DNA of 52,068 nucleotides from CAYUIG01 sp964444685 (GTDB lineage: Bacteria; Gemmatimonadota; Gemmatimonadetes; Longimicrobiales; RSA9): NCBI GenBank assembly GCA_964444685.1, contig CAYUIG010000024.1, positions 1-52,068 of the forward strand, in the 5' to 3' direction. Positions 1-7,011 of the stretch are shown here, piece after piece. Below the pieces are notes generated by a model. The model was not told the origin of the DNA, did not search any database, and worked only from the letters and a program-made list of their open reading frames with translations. A program made the translations under genes and the position numbers. Each line of letters begins with the position of its first letter. Within the stretch, counting starts at the first letter, position 1.

Positions 1-1340
1 GCCCCGTTCCAGATGTCGATGCTGGGGCCGCCCTTCTTGCCCTCGGTGTCCTCATCCTCGGCGTACACGAGGATCATGGTCATCTGGAGCTCGGTGGCGA
101 AGCTGCGGTTGTCGCGCGCGCGGGAGATGAGCGGCAGGTAGGTGCCGGTGTTTATGTACATGCGCGCGATGCCATCCAGGTCGGCGCGCAGGTAGTCGTG
201 TCGCGGGCGGTGCGTGTGACCGTAGATCAGGTGCTGCGTCCACTCGGGCAGCGAACCTTCGCGGCCGGCATACTCACGGCCCGCGCCCAGAGCGAGACGG
301 TCCTCGCCTTCGACCTCCGCGAGCGCGGCCTGCAGCGCCTCGAGGCCCTTCGCGCGCCGGCGGAAATCGGAGAAGTCGTCGCCGAGAAGGAGGGTACGTG
401 CGAGGGCGAGGCGGTCGACGAGGTCACCGGAGACGAGGAGGTCGGTGCGCAGCCGGTCCCACAGCTGCGCGAGCGAGGAGTCGAGCACGGCATCCAGCGA
501 CGCGCGCAGGGCTTCGTGCAGCATGCGCTGCTCGGCGCGCGTCTGTGCACCGCCGAACCACTCGAGCCACTCGAAGACGTCCGTCACCGGCCGCAGATTG
601 TTCACGTCCTTGAGGCGCGCGACCAGGTCCGCATTGCCGCCCGCGGATCGTACGTGCCATACCAGCCCGCTCATCAGCTCCGCCGTCACGACCTCGCCGA
701 TGGCCTGCACGAGGTAGATGCGCGGGTGGAAGCGGTCGGGTTTGCCCTCGAGTTTCAGAACCTGGCGCGCGAACGCGTACGCGTGGCAGTTCACGTCCCA
801 CTCGTGGCCGTGGCGCGCGACCGTGGCGTAGCGCTCCGCTTCGAACGATGCGACGAACGCGGCGATCGACGGCATCGCGGTGCGCACGCGTTCGCGCAGG
901 CGCGGGAACGCATGCAGCACGCGGTCGTGGTTGCCGATGACGTACGTGGCGCGGAACGGGATCCCCTGCTCGCCGAAATGTTCGGCCAGCCCCGCGAGGA
1001 AGGCCTGCAGTCCGAAACCGGGACGCGCGCAATCAGTGGCCATGATGCGCTCCAGAACGGCCGCGTACTGCGCTTCGACGGCCGCCGCGTCCTCGTTCAT
1101 CGCCGTCTCGGGATCCAGGCGGCCGCCCCAGGGCCGAAGTTCGGAGGGGACGTGCTCATGCCAGTAGTCGGTGCGGACGAGATCCAGGACGTCGCCGCAC
1201 AGCACCACTTCCACTTCACGCGCGCGCCGATCCGCTGCGGCAGAACGGATCTCGCCGGCCAGGATGCGGAGCGCTTCGGGATTGAAGTTGTGCGATGTGC
1301 TGCCGTCCGCGATGTGCAGATCACTCACCAGGACGAGCAT
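1..1340 (-). CDS. Metallophosphoesterase, C-terminus cut by window edge
   Basis: Calcineurin-like metallophosphoesterase; the substrate cannot be told from sequence. The frame opens at ATG 1338-1340 and stays open to base 1, so the C-terminus lies outside the window. The metal-binding motifs occur in family order: SDLH near residue 6, GDVLD at 49-53, GNHD at 136-139 and GHTHRP near 372. A long helical insert of roughly 200 residues separates GNHD from the last His motif, making the protein larger than a minimal phosphoesterase. No signal peptide is visible, so it is probably cytoplasmic. It diverges from the cold-shock gene. A long open frame on the opposite strand (198-1361) is a shadow. Family assignment is secure, function is not. 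Confidence 0.88.
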   Translation of the reverse strand, partial: MLVLVSDLHIADGSTSHNFNPEALRILAGEIRSAAADRRAREVEVVLCGDVLDLVRTDYWHEHVPSELRPWGGRLDPETAMNEDAAAVEAQYAAVLERIMATDCARPGFGLQAFLAGLAEHFGEQGIPFRATYVIGNHDRVLHAFPRLRERVRTAMPSIAAFVASFEAERYATVARHGHEWDVNCHAYAFARQVLKLEGKPDRFHPRIYLVQAIGEVVTAELMSGLVWHVRSAGGNADLVARLKDVNNLRPVTDVFEWLEWFGGAQTRAEQRMLHEALRASLDAVLDSSLAQLWDRLRTDLLVSGDLVDRLALARTLLLGDDFSDFRRRAKGLEALQAALAEVEGEDRLALGAGREYAGREGSLPEWTQHLIYGHTHRPRHDYLRADLDGIARMYINTGTYLPLISRARDNRSFATELQMTMILVYAEDEDTEGKKGGPSIDIWNG

Positions 1341-1493
1341 GGTTTCTCCGCGCGGGCGTGATCCGGCAAGGATGGTCGGCGGGGCCGTGGAAGGCCAGCG
1401 GAACGCATGTTTGGACGCCGTTGCACGGTGCTTGCACGGGAAGCGGGCTCGCCTGCTGTGCGGGCGATCGACAACTCTTCGGAGGCCGGGACG

Positions 1494-1706
1494 ATGGCAC
1501 GCGAGACGGGAACGGTAGAGCGGTTCATGGACGACAAGGGCTTTGGTTTCATCAAGCCCGACCGCGGCGGGAAGGACGTATTCGTGCACCACACGGCGAT
1601 CCAGGCGAGCGGCTTCCGCTCCCTGCAGCCGGGAGCGCGGGTGGAGTTCGACCTCGTGAATGACCCGAAGGGGCCCCGGGCCGAGAACGTGACGGCCATC
1701 GAGTAG
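1494..1706 (+). CDS. Cold-shock domain protein (CspA family)
   Basis: A 70-residue single cold-shock domain, the normal family length. RNP1 reads KGFGFIKP and RNP2 reads DVFVHHTAI, the aromatic-rich surfaces that bind single-stranded RNA or DNA. The family acts as an RNA chaperone in the cytoplasm. The frame is open further upstream (to 1407), but the start at ATG 1494 is chosen because GGAGG at 1481-1485 is well spaced before it and the protein then begins exactly at the domain. It is monocistronic, followed by two GC-rich hairpins before the convergent gene. No promoter is obvious to me in the 150 bases upstream. Confidence 0.93.
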   Translation: MARETGTVERFMDDKGFGFIKPDRGGKDVFVHHTAIQASGFRSLQPGARVEFDLVNDPKGPRAENVTAIE

Positions 1707-1717
1707 CGGCCTCGGGT

Positions 1718-1744
1718 ACGCCGGCCGACGCGCGCGGCCGGCGT
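1718..1744. terminator. GC hairpin after the cold-shock gene
   Basis: A perfect 10-bp stem (1718-1727 with 1735-1744) closes a 7-base loop 12 bases after the cold-shock stop codon. There is no T-run, so it is only terminator-like. It could instead protect the 3' end of the mRNA. Confidence 0.45.
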
Positions 1745-1777
1745 CCCATACGAAGCGTCGGCGCCGCAGCCGTTCAG

Positions 1778-1818
1778 GACGGGGCCGTGGCCGTGACCGT
1801 CGCGGCCGCGGCCCCGTC
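1778..1818. terminator. GC hairpin between convergent genes
   Basis: A 16-bp stem with one mismatch (1778-1793 with 1803-1818; the mismatch can pair as G-U on one strand) has a 9-base loop. It lies just beyond the stop of the minus-strand gene at 1827 and in the path of transcription from the cold-shock gene. No T-run is present on either side, so intrinsic termination is uncertain. Confidence 0.45.
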
Positions 1819-1826
1819 GCATCGGC

Positions 1827-2498
1827 TCACGTGCGGGAAGCGATCTCGCGCAAACGCTCGGCCACGGAATCGATACGGGTGCGCCAGCGCGCGGTGATGT
1901 GCGACCACGCGTAGCGCGCGCCGGTGAGACCGGCCGCCGCACCACCGGCCGCGCCGATGACCTCCTGAACACCGATGGGCCCCGCCGCGGCCGCGCCGAC
2001 GACGACGCCAATGATCGGGACGATGAGGCCGAGCGCCCATGCGGTATTGCTCCGATCCGCACCGACCACGACGCGGGTGCCGTGGGTGCCGCTGCGGACG
2101 GTGACGTACGTCGTGCCCCAGTCTCCGCGCGCGCGCCATTCGATGCCGCCCAGCGCATCGCGCAATGTGCCGTGCTCGCCGAACTCGCTGCGCGTCGCGT
2201 CCGCGATCGCGGCGAGCGTGTCGGCATCGACGCTGCCATCCACGGTGCGCTCGGTCTCGATCCGGGCGGGTCCTCCCGCGATGCGACTGAGCTGGCTCGG
2301 TGGCCGAACGGCAAGGCCCGCGGCCGCGCGCTGCACGTACCCGGGCTCGATGCCGACCTCTGCGGCAATGGCCTGAATCTCGGGAAGGGAAAGCCCGCCG
2401 CCGCCGTGTGGTCTCACGCTGTCGCGCGCCTGAAGTTCGGCGGCCTGCCTCAGGATGAGAGCCAGCTCGGACTCGTCGAAACGGCGAGGATCGTTCAC
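1827..2498 (-). CDS. Conserved membrane protein, paralogue of the gene at 4526-5248
   Basis: Hypothetical 223-residue protein. The N-terminus holds two predicted helices (residues 7-24 and 37-62), a middle soluble region spans about 75-148, and two hydrophobic segments lie at about 152-172 and 176-193, followed by a basic amphipathic tail. The same layout, with the shared pattern ESELALILRQAAEL versus EREMAVLLRLAAEL and a following IxxIAAExGI helix, occurs in the protein at 4526-5248. The GTG start at 2496-2498 is preferred over an upstream ATG at 2537, because the upstream start lies inside a rho-independent terminator and GGAG precedes the GTG. Function unknown. Confidence 0.75.
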   Translation of the reverse strand: MNDPRRFDESELALILRQAAELQARDSVRPHGGGGLSLPEIQAIAAEVGIEPGYVQRAAAGLAVRPPSQLSRIAGGPARIETERTVDGSVDADTLAAIADATRSEFGEHGTLRDALGGIEWRARGDWGTTYVTVRSGTHGTRVVVGADRSNTAWALGLIVPIIGVVVGAAAAGPIGVQEVIGAAGGAAAGLTGARYAWSHITARWRTRIDSVAERLREIASRT

Positions 2499-2517
2499 GC
2501 GGCTCCACGGGACACGG

Positions 2518-2555
2518 AAAAAGGGGCGCTGCCGCACGATGCGGCCCGCGCCCCT
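2518..2555 (-). terminator. Rho-independent terminator of the USP operon
   Basis: Read on the minus strand, an outer 8-bp stem AGGGGCGC/GCGCCCCT (2522-2529 with 2548-2555) encloses an inner CCGCA/TGCGG stem and is followed by TTTTT. It begins 26 bases after the stop of the USP gene. This is the clearest intrinsic terminator in the window. Confidence 0.82.
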
Positions 2556-2581
2556 CCGTGGTCAACGTCCGTGTTCGAGCG

Positions 2582-3403
2582 TCAGATGTCGCTGTCCCGG
2601 CGGCTCGCCGCGCGCACGATCACCATCGACGCGTCCGTTGCACGTGCCAGCAGCTCATGACGCACGCCGATGAAGTTCGGACCCATCCCCCACGTGCGGG
2701 ACGTGCCGACGACGATCGTGTCGTACCGGCCGGTGCGCGCCTCCGCGATCACGGCGGACAGCGGATCAGCGGCGGGCACGATCTTCACTTCACTGCGCGC
2801 GCTGCCCATCGCATCGCGCAGCGGGCCCACCGAACGCGGGTCCTCATCCGGCTCGACGACGTGCAGCAGCGTGACGCTCTCGCTCTCGCGCGCCAGACGG
2901 TGCGCGACACCGACGGCCGCACGATCGTGGTCGCCGAACAGATAGGGTACGAGCAGGCGCTTCCACGGCTGCGGCTTCCGGTCGTACAGCACCACCACCT
3001 CGGCCGACGTGCGGTTCATCACCGACGCTACCGTGCCGCCGATCAGCCGCCGGTTCAGCAGCGGTCGCTGCCAGCCCAGGACGATCAGCTCCGCATCCGT
3101 TTCATCCACGGCTGCGACGATGGCATCCGCAACATCCGGCGCGCTCCGCACCATCGGATCCATGTCCGCGCGTCCGTGCGACGCCGCGCGGATCGGGCCG
3201 AGCGGATCCTCCGTTCCGGCCCACGGCCCCGCGGCTACGAAGAGCGGCCGGATCGCGGCATCACGTCCCTCCGGAACGAGGGTGCGGCCGAGCGACACCA
3301 GCGCCGGTCCCGACGCCGGCAGACCGACCGGCACGAGCACCGTGTACGTGCCCGTCCGCTGTTGCGTCCCGGCCTTCGTGGCACTCTCTACGCGCGCCGT
3401 CAC
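2582..3403 (-). CDS. Universal stress protein, two USP-like domains
   Basis: A 273-residue protein with two Rossmann-like USP halves. The first starts at YTVLVPVG (about residue 20) and the second at KRLLVPYLFG (about 148). It resembles the cytosolic C-terminal part of cation:proton antiporters, but no membrane domain is attached here, so it may act in trans on a transporter (inference). The start is GTG 3401-3403, which overlaps the stop of the 87-residue upstream gene by four bases (GTGA), so the two are translationally coupled. The operon is preceded by a c-di-AMP riboswitch and a sigma-70-type promoter and closed by the terminator at 2518-2555. Confidence 0.83.
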   Translation of the reverse strand: MTARVESATKAGTQQRTGTYTVLVPVGLPASGPALVSLGRTLVPEGRDAAIRPLFVAAGPWAGTEDPLGPIRAASHGRADMDPMVRSAPDVADAIVAAVDETDAELIVLGWQRPLLNRRLIGGTVASVMNRTSAEVVVLYDRKPQPWKRLLVPYLFGDHDRAAVGVAHRLARESESVTLLHVVEPDEDPRSVGPLRDAMGSARSEVKIVPAADPLSAVIAEARTGRYDTIVVGTSRTWGMGPNFIGVRHELLARATDASMVIVRAASRRDSDI

Positions 3404-3663
3404 GAGGCACCGCGCCCGAGCGTCGCCGAACCGCCGTAACTCACGCTCACGTCCCAGCCGCTCTCATCACCGTAATCGCTCTCGCCATGCGCCGTTGCCG
3501 GCCTCACCAGACACGACACCACGGCGCCCAGCGCTTTCGCACCCTCGATACGTTTCAGGATCAGCCGCGTCGCGCGGCGGCTGCCCGTAAACCGCAGAAC
3601 CTTCCGCCGCAAGGTGGACTCCGAACGCAGGACATCCCCGCTCAACAGCAGCATGCGTAGCAT
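3400..3663 (-). CDS. Unrecognised 87-residue protein, first gene of the riboswitch operon
   Basis: I do not recognise this protein. It begins MLRMLLLSGDVLRSE, has a strongly basic stretch rich in Arg and Lys (about residues 18-42), one short hydrophobic run (about 43-54, KALGAVVSCLV) and an acidic, Gly/Ser-rich tail. Reality is supported by the ATG at 3661-3663 behind a long purine-rich ribosome-binding site (complement of 3668-3680), by the 4-base overlap with the USP gene, and by being the first frame after the riboswitch leader. It could be a small regulatory partner of the USP or simply a leader gene for coupled translation. Confidence 0.68.
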   Translation of the reverse strand: MLRMLLLSGDVLRSESTLRRKVLRFTGSRRATRLILKRIEGAKALGAVVSCLVRPATAHGESDYGDESGWDVSVSYGGSATLGRGAS

Positions 3664-3742
3664 CGGATCCCCTCCCTCTCCAGGAGCCGATCACACGGCG
3701 CAAACGCGCGGACGGGCCGGACCCGACGTTCAGGCGATGAGT

Positions 3743-3795
3743 GGCGCACATGTGCGCCGACGAGGCAGAGGTGCTCCGGATGCAGAATCCGGAGC
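3743..3795 (-). promoter_or_regulatory. Possible expression platform: hairpin plus 16-base palindrome
   Basis: Between the riboswitch aptamer and the first gene lie a perfect 9-bp hairpin (3773-3781 with 3787-3795, 5-base loop) and a perfect 16-base palindrome GGCGCACATGTGCGCC at 3743-3758. Neither is followed by a T-run, so a classical terminator switch is not evident. They may form an alternative fold with the aptamer's closing helix, or the palindrome may be an operator. Confidence 0.4.
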
Positions 3796-3812
3796 CTCCA
3801 CGCTCCCTTTCT

Positions 3813-3946
3813 CGCCTGCGGGGTTAGCTGACGGGTTAGGAGAAGGAAGTCTCCCTCCGGCTTCCGCCGGATACACCCCGAACGTCCCGGGTCCCCCGCC
3901 GCGCGGCTTCGGCGCCGCGCGCTCGGCTCGGTGGAACTGCAGGGCG
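3813..3946 (-). ncRNA. Cyclic-di-AMP riboswitch (ydaO/yuaA type) aptamer
   Basis: On the minus strand the leader contains GGGGGACCC, then GGGGTGTATCC, GGAGGGAGACTTCC and finally AACCCGTCAGCTAACCC followed by GCAGGCG. These match, in order, the conserved blocks of the ydaO/yuaA leader, which senses c-di-AMP. A closing P1 helix can form between CGCC(C)TGC (complement of 3939-3946) and GCAGGCG (complement of 3813-3819). It lies between the promoter at 3964-3992 and the 87-residue/USP operon. Members of this class usually control potassium or osmolyte transport and wall hydrolases. Control of a USP operon fits an ion-homeostasis role. Confidence 0.87.
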
Positions 3947-3963
3947 ATGGCTCGCCCTTCCCC

Positions 3964-3992
3964 TATATATGCCAAACGGATGGCGACGGCAA
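3964..3992 (-). promoter_or_regulatory. Sigma-70-type promoter of the riboswitch operon
   Basis: The minus strand carries TTGCCG (complement of 3987-3992) and TATATA (complement of 3964-3969) separated by exactly 17 bases. Transcription would start near 3957, just before the aptamer. The AT-rich -10 stands out in this GC-rich sequence. Confidence 0.75.
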
Positions 3993-4065
3993 GAGTCGGT
4001 CCCTGGCCTGAACGGCCCCCTTCGTAGTCGTCTCGCCCGCACGCCGCGTTCCGCCCTCGCCCCTC

Positions 4066-4094
4066 TTGCTCACGCCGGCTCCCGGCGGTATCTT
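4066..4094 (+). promoter_or_regulatory. Putative promoter for the membrane protein at 4129
   Basis: TTGCTC (4066-4071) and TATCTT (4089-4094) are 17 bases apart, giving a start near 4101, 28 bases before the ATG at 4129. It is divergent from the riboswitch promoter about 75 bases away. It is a weaker match than that one. Confidence 0.5.
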
Positions 4095-4128
4095 TATGGA
4101 ACAAAGTACTTGGTGCACGGAGAGACGG

Positions 4129-4536
4129 ATGAGCGCCATCGTCGAGTATCTGTTCCCTGCGCCGGCGCGCCGGTCGGCAGCGGGGATCGCCGCGTGGTGG
4201 GAGGCGCGGCGCCTGGGCTACAACGTGATCGTGGGTTTGGTCGGACTGGTGTCGTTCGGCTGGACGCACCTGATGCTCGCGCTGCCGCCGACGCGTGCGG
4301 GAGCGGAGATTCCCGTGGCCGGCGTGATCGTGTTCGGCGTGCTGGCGAACGTGTTCTACACGACGGGCCCGATCGTCGAGTATGCGGTGGAGCGTCTGTC
4401 GCGCGGACGCGTATTGCCGCTGGGTCCGATGCTCTATCGGATGGGGCTGACGTTCTCGGTGGGACTTGCACTGATGCCGGCCGCGGTATCGTGTCTCGAC
4501 TGGGGGATCCGGATACTGAAGTTCATCATCGGGTGA
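4129..4536 (+). CDS. Small integral membrane protein of unknown function
   Basis: A 135-residue protein with about three membrane segments (31-52, 61-82, 103-125) after an amphipathic N-terminus ending in AAWWEARRLGYN. I do not recognise a named family. Earlier in-frame starts exist at 4066 and 4096, but ATG 4129 is preferred because GGAGAG lies just upstream and the putative -10 element is at 4089. Its 3' end overlaps the convergent gene at 4526 by 11 bases. No enzyme motif is visible. Confidence 0.72.
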   Translation: MSAIVEYLFPAPARRSAAGIAAWWEARRLGYNVIVGLVGLVSFGWTHLMLALPPTRAGAEIPVAGVIVFGVLANVFYTTGPIVEYAVERLSRGRVLPLGPMLYRMGLTFSVGLALMPAAVSCLDWGIRILKFIIG

Positions 4537-5248
4537 GGCGGTCCGACCCGGGAGCGGGCAGCTCGACGTCTTCCGGCTTCGCGGCGATGCTGCGCGTGTG
4601 GTTCACGAGCTCATCGATGGAGGCGACGAGGCGGCGACGTACGCTTGCGGAGAGACGTTTCCACCATGCGCGCATGCCGAGCCAGCTCGCGGCCGCGGCG
4701 CCGCCGGTGATGCCGATCGAGCCTGCGAGCGAGGGATCGAGCGCTGCGATGCCGAGCCCGGTGATGGCGGCGGTGGCGGCACCGCCGGCCACGACAATCC
4801 ACGACGCGGGATCTTCCCACCTTCCCAGCAGCCGGATGCGCGTCTGATCGCCGTGCGGCGCGACTTCGAGTTGCGTAAGAGGGCCTTCCTCGGTCTTTCG
4901 TTGCCAGCCGACGCCGTCGCCGAGCTCGACGACATCTCCCTTCAGTCCTGAAGACCAGCGGAAGGCCGCGACGATCTCGTGCAGTTCTGCCTTTGCACGT
5001 GCGCCAGGGATGATGCGCTCGTAGCGGAAGGTGGTCGGCGCACCCAGCAGCCGCGCGATCCAGCCGGGTTGTTCCTCATCCAGTCGCGCGGCCGCAGCGC
5101 GCACGGCTTCCAGTGAGATCCCTGCTTCCGCCGCGATCTCCTCGATCTCGGCGAGCGTGCGTTCACCGTGTCGCCCCGTGTCGAGCTCTGCGGCGAGACG
5201 AAGGAGCACGGCCATCTCGCGTTCGGAGTAGCGGCGTTCGTCGCTCAT
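4526..5248 (-). CDS. Conserved membrane protein, paralogue of the gene at 1827-2498
   Basis: A 240-residue protein with the same arrangement as its paralogue: an N-terminal helical module (residues 7-57, EREMAVLLRLAAEL then LAEIEEIAAEAGISLEAV), a soluble middle (75-145), two hydrophobic segments (149-170 and 173-192) and a basic tail. The middle region looks beta-rich, with charged repeats such as TRIRLLGRWED. The start is ATG 5246-5248, overlapping the stop of the preceding SRPBCC-like gene by four bases (ATGA), so it is the last gene of that operon. Function unknown; membrane anchoring is inferred from hydrophobicity. Confidence 0.77.
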   Translation of the reverse strand: MSDERRYSEREMAVLLRLAAELDTGRHGERTLAEIEEIAAEAGISLEAVRAAAARLDEEQPGWIARLLGAPTTFRYERIIPGARAKAELHEIVAAFRWSSGLKGDVVELGDGVGWQRKTEEGPLTQLEVAPHGDQTRIRLLGRWEDPASWIVVAGGAATAAITGLGIAALDPSLAGSIGITGGAAAASWLGMRAWWKRLSASVRRRLVASIDELVNHTRSIAAKPEDVELPAPGSDRLTR

Positions 5249-5632
5249 GATCCGGTTGGCAGGATGGAGATCGCCGAGCCCATCCGGGCCCAGCGACGCA
5301 CGATCGCGAGTTTCCTGAACAGGTCGGTCGCGATTCCGGCGCGATCGTCGTCCGCGGCATCTTTCGGGCGCGTGATGCTCACGCTGAGCCGCGTTACGCT
5401 TCCTGCGGGAGTGAGCCGCGCCGTGAGGCGATACGCGTCGTCCACCTCGACGGTGAGGTGGCGGAGCGGATCGCGGTCGAAGATCTCGTCGACGCCGATG
5501 GTCTCGCCCGTGAAGCAGTGCTGCGCGTCGGTGTCGCCGCGCCAGAGGCTCCGGAAGGCGGGGCGGTCGACGACCCGCCACACGACTTCGGCCGGCGCAT
5601 CGATCTCGATGCCGGCCGGTTTCCACGGTCAA
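5245..5632 (-). CDS. SRPBCC-like protein with a probable frameshift near its start
   Basis: The domain reads IEIDAPAEVVWRVVD and ends in SAISILPTGS, typical of START/SRPBCC lipid- or ligand-binding folds. The complete N-terminal strand has no start codon in its own frame: that frame is preceded directly by the TGA of the upstream gene. In another frame TTG 5630-5632, overlapping that TGA, opens TVETG, and dropping one base in the GGCCGGC run (near 5611-5617) would join it to IEIDAP. The first usable in-frame start is GTG 5581-5583, which removes the first strand and gives 112 residues. An assembly error, a real mutation or TGA readthrough are all possible. Confidence 0.62.
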
Positions 5633-6078
5633 CGCTCCGAAGTCGCGACATCCCGGAGCTGCTGGAGTTCTGCACGATACACGGGACCGAGGATGCGCGG
5701 CATCAGTGCGCGCTCGATCATGCCGCGCAGCCCGCGCGGGGTGAAGGTGGTCCGGATCTCGACGCGGCAGCGGTCGCTGCCCAGCGGGTCGACCGTGAAT
5801 GCGGTGGCCGATCCGTCCTCATACGTCTCGACAAGGTGCCGGCCCGGCTCCGGCTCGGAGATGGTGGCGCGCATGCGGCGCGTCTGCCCCGCGGCGCGGA
5901 ACTCGAAGCTGATGACGGTCCCCGCTCCGACGCCGCCCTGTTCCACGGTAATCGGGCCGAACCAGCGCTGCGGGATGATGCGCGGGTGCCCGCTTCGGTA
6001 GTCGGCGATGATGCCGTACACGCGGGCCGCGGACGCCGGGATCTCGGCCGATTCGGAGAAGGATGCGCGGGTCGGCAT
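5629..6078 (-). CDS. SRPBCC-family (polyketide cyclase/START-like) protein
   Basis: A 149-residue single-domain protein. The N-terminal strand-helix pattern FSESAEIPASAARVYGIIAD and the C-terminal helix ending ELQQLRDVATSER are typical of the SRPBCC superfamily, which forms a helix-grip ligand cavity. The ligand is unknown. The ATG at 6076-6078 directly follows GAGGA. It is the first gene of a three-gene operon with the second SRPBCC-like gene and the membrane protein at 4526. The two SRPBCC domains are in the same reading frame, separated only by TGA, so a two-domain fusion is conceivable. Confidence 0.85.
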   Translation of the reverse strand: MPTRASFSESAEIPASAARVYGIIADYRSGHPRIIPQRWFGPITVEQGGVGAGTVISFEFRAAGQTRRMRATISEPEPGRHLVETYEDGSATAFTVDPLGSDRCRVEIRTTFTPRGLRGMIERALMPRILGPVYRAELQQLRDVATSER

Positions 6079-6108
6079 TCCTCGATGCTACGTGGCCAGC
6101 GGCGAGCG

Positions 6109-7011
6109 TCAAGCGGCTCGGGCCAGCGCCCGACCCAGCCGGAAGATCACCGACTCGGGTTCCTTCCTGAGCTGGTGCCAGGTAAAGCGGAGGACGAGGA
6201 AGCCGGCGGAGCCGAGATCGCGGTCGCGCTGATGGTCCCGTTCGAAGGCCCGTGGCGAACGATGATATGCGTAGCCGTCGATCTCCACGACGACGCGTGC
6301 CCCCCGCCAGAGGAAATCGACCTCGTAGCCCTCCACACGCACGTTGGTCTCAGGCAGCCGGACACGCGCACGTCTCAACATTGCCAAGAACACGGCCTCG
6401 GCCTCGGAGCGAACGAACGCCACGTCGGTGGCCAGCAGGCCGAGGAGCGCACCCATACCCCTGCGATCCGGGCGGGCCCGGGCACGCTGCGCCAGCACCG
6501 ACTTCTCCACCACGCCGAGACGCTCGGCCTCCGCGATCATCTGTTCGAGAGGCCGGATGCGCAGAACACGCGCGAGATCCAGGATCGTGCGTGTCGCGGT
6601 CGTCACGCGGATGCCGTCCACCAACGTGACATCCGCGTCGTCGAGGCGGCTCGTACGGTGCACGCAGACACCCGGTCCGGGACTGCGGAATCCGCCTTCG
6701 ACCGTGACGTGCACGACGCACGCCTGAGCGGGGCCGATCCCCAGCAGGGCGGCTGCGCTTTCATGACCGATCGCCGCGCCGGGTCCGCACGCGAGCAGCG
6801 CCGCCATTTCAGGCTCCCTCAATGACCCGACCGCGCCCGTGCGATAGACCGACCGGTAGCGTGGCTGCAGACGGCGGGTCTTCACTCGATACTCGATGGC
6901 GTGGATCGGCACGCCCGCTTCCACCAACTGATCGCGGGCCACCACGCCATGCTGCGACGACCCGATCCGTCCGATCGTAGCCTCGATCGACGGTCGGTCG
7001 GATTCCTTCAC
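6109..7011 (-). CDS. AbiEi-like antitoxin domain plus DUF559 nuclease-like domain
   Basis: A 300-residue protein. The N-terminal third (IGRIGSSQHGVVARDQLVEAGV) resembles the winged-helix domain of AbiEi-family antitoxins. The C-terminal third carries EVDFLWRGARVVVEIDGYAYH followed by FERDHQRD and VLRFTW, the DUF559/Vsr-like restriction-endonuclease fold with its acidic metal-binding residues. GTG 7009-7011 is chosen because GGAGG sits six bases upstream. A TTG at 7029 would place that ribosome-binding site inside the coding region. No AbiEii-type nucleotidyltransferase toxin lies beside it, so a classical toxin-antitoxin pair is not supported. The role may be defence or DNA repair. Confidence 0.78.
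   Translation of the reverse strand: MKESDRPSIEATIGRIGSSQHGVVARDQLVEAGVPIHAIEYRVKTRRLQPRYRSVYRTGAVGSLREPEMAALLACGPGAAIGHESAAALLGIGPAQACVVHVTVEGGFRSPGPGVCVHRTSRLDDADVTLVDGIRVTTATRTILDLARVLRIRPLEQMIAEAERLGVVEKSVLAQRARARPDRRGMGALLGLLATDVAFVRSEAEAVFLAMLRRARVRLPETNVRVEGYEVDFLWRGARVVVEIDGYAYHRSPRAFERDHQRDRDLGSAGFLVLRFTWHQLRKEPESVIFRLGRALARAA

Noticed and set aside
198..1361. Long plus-strand open frame of 387 codons
   Set aside because: It is the antisense of the metallophosphoesterase, which carries all catalytic motifs. The plus-strand product is Arg-rich and has no domain. Such shadows are common at this G+C content.
2498..2537. Upstream ATG (2537) as start of the membrane protein gene
   Set aside because: It would start inside the USP terminator hairpin. 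A GTG at 2498 with GGAG upstream fits better.
5458..6825. Plus-strand open frame of 455 codons
   Set aside because: Antisense to the SRPBCC genes and the DUF559 protein, with biased composition and no recognisable fold.
6109..7011. Complete AbiE toxin-antitoxin system
   Set aside because: No AbiEii nucleotidyltransferase gene lies on either side. The neighbour is an SRPBCC gene on one side and a flavoprotein on the other.
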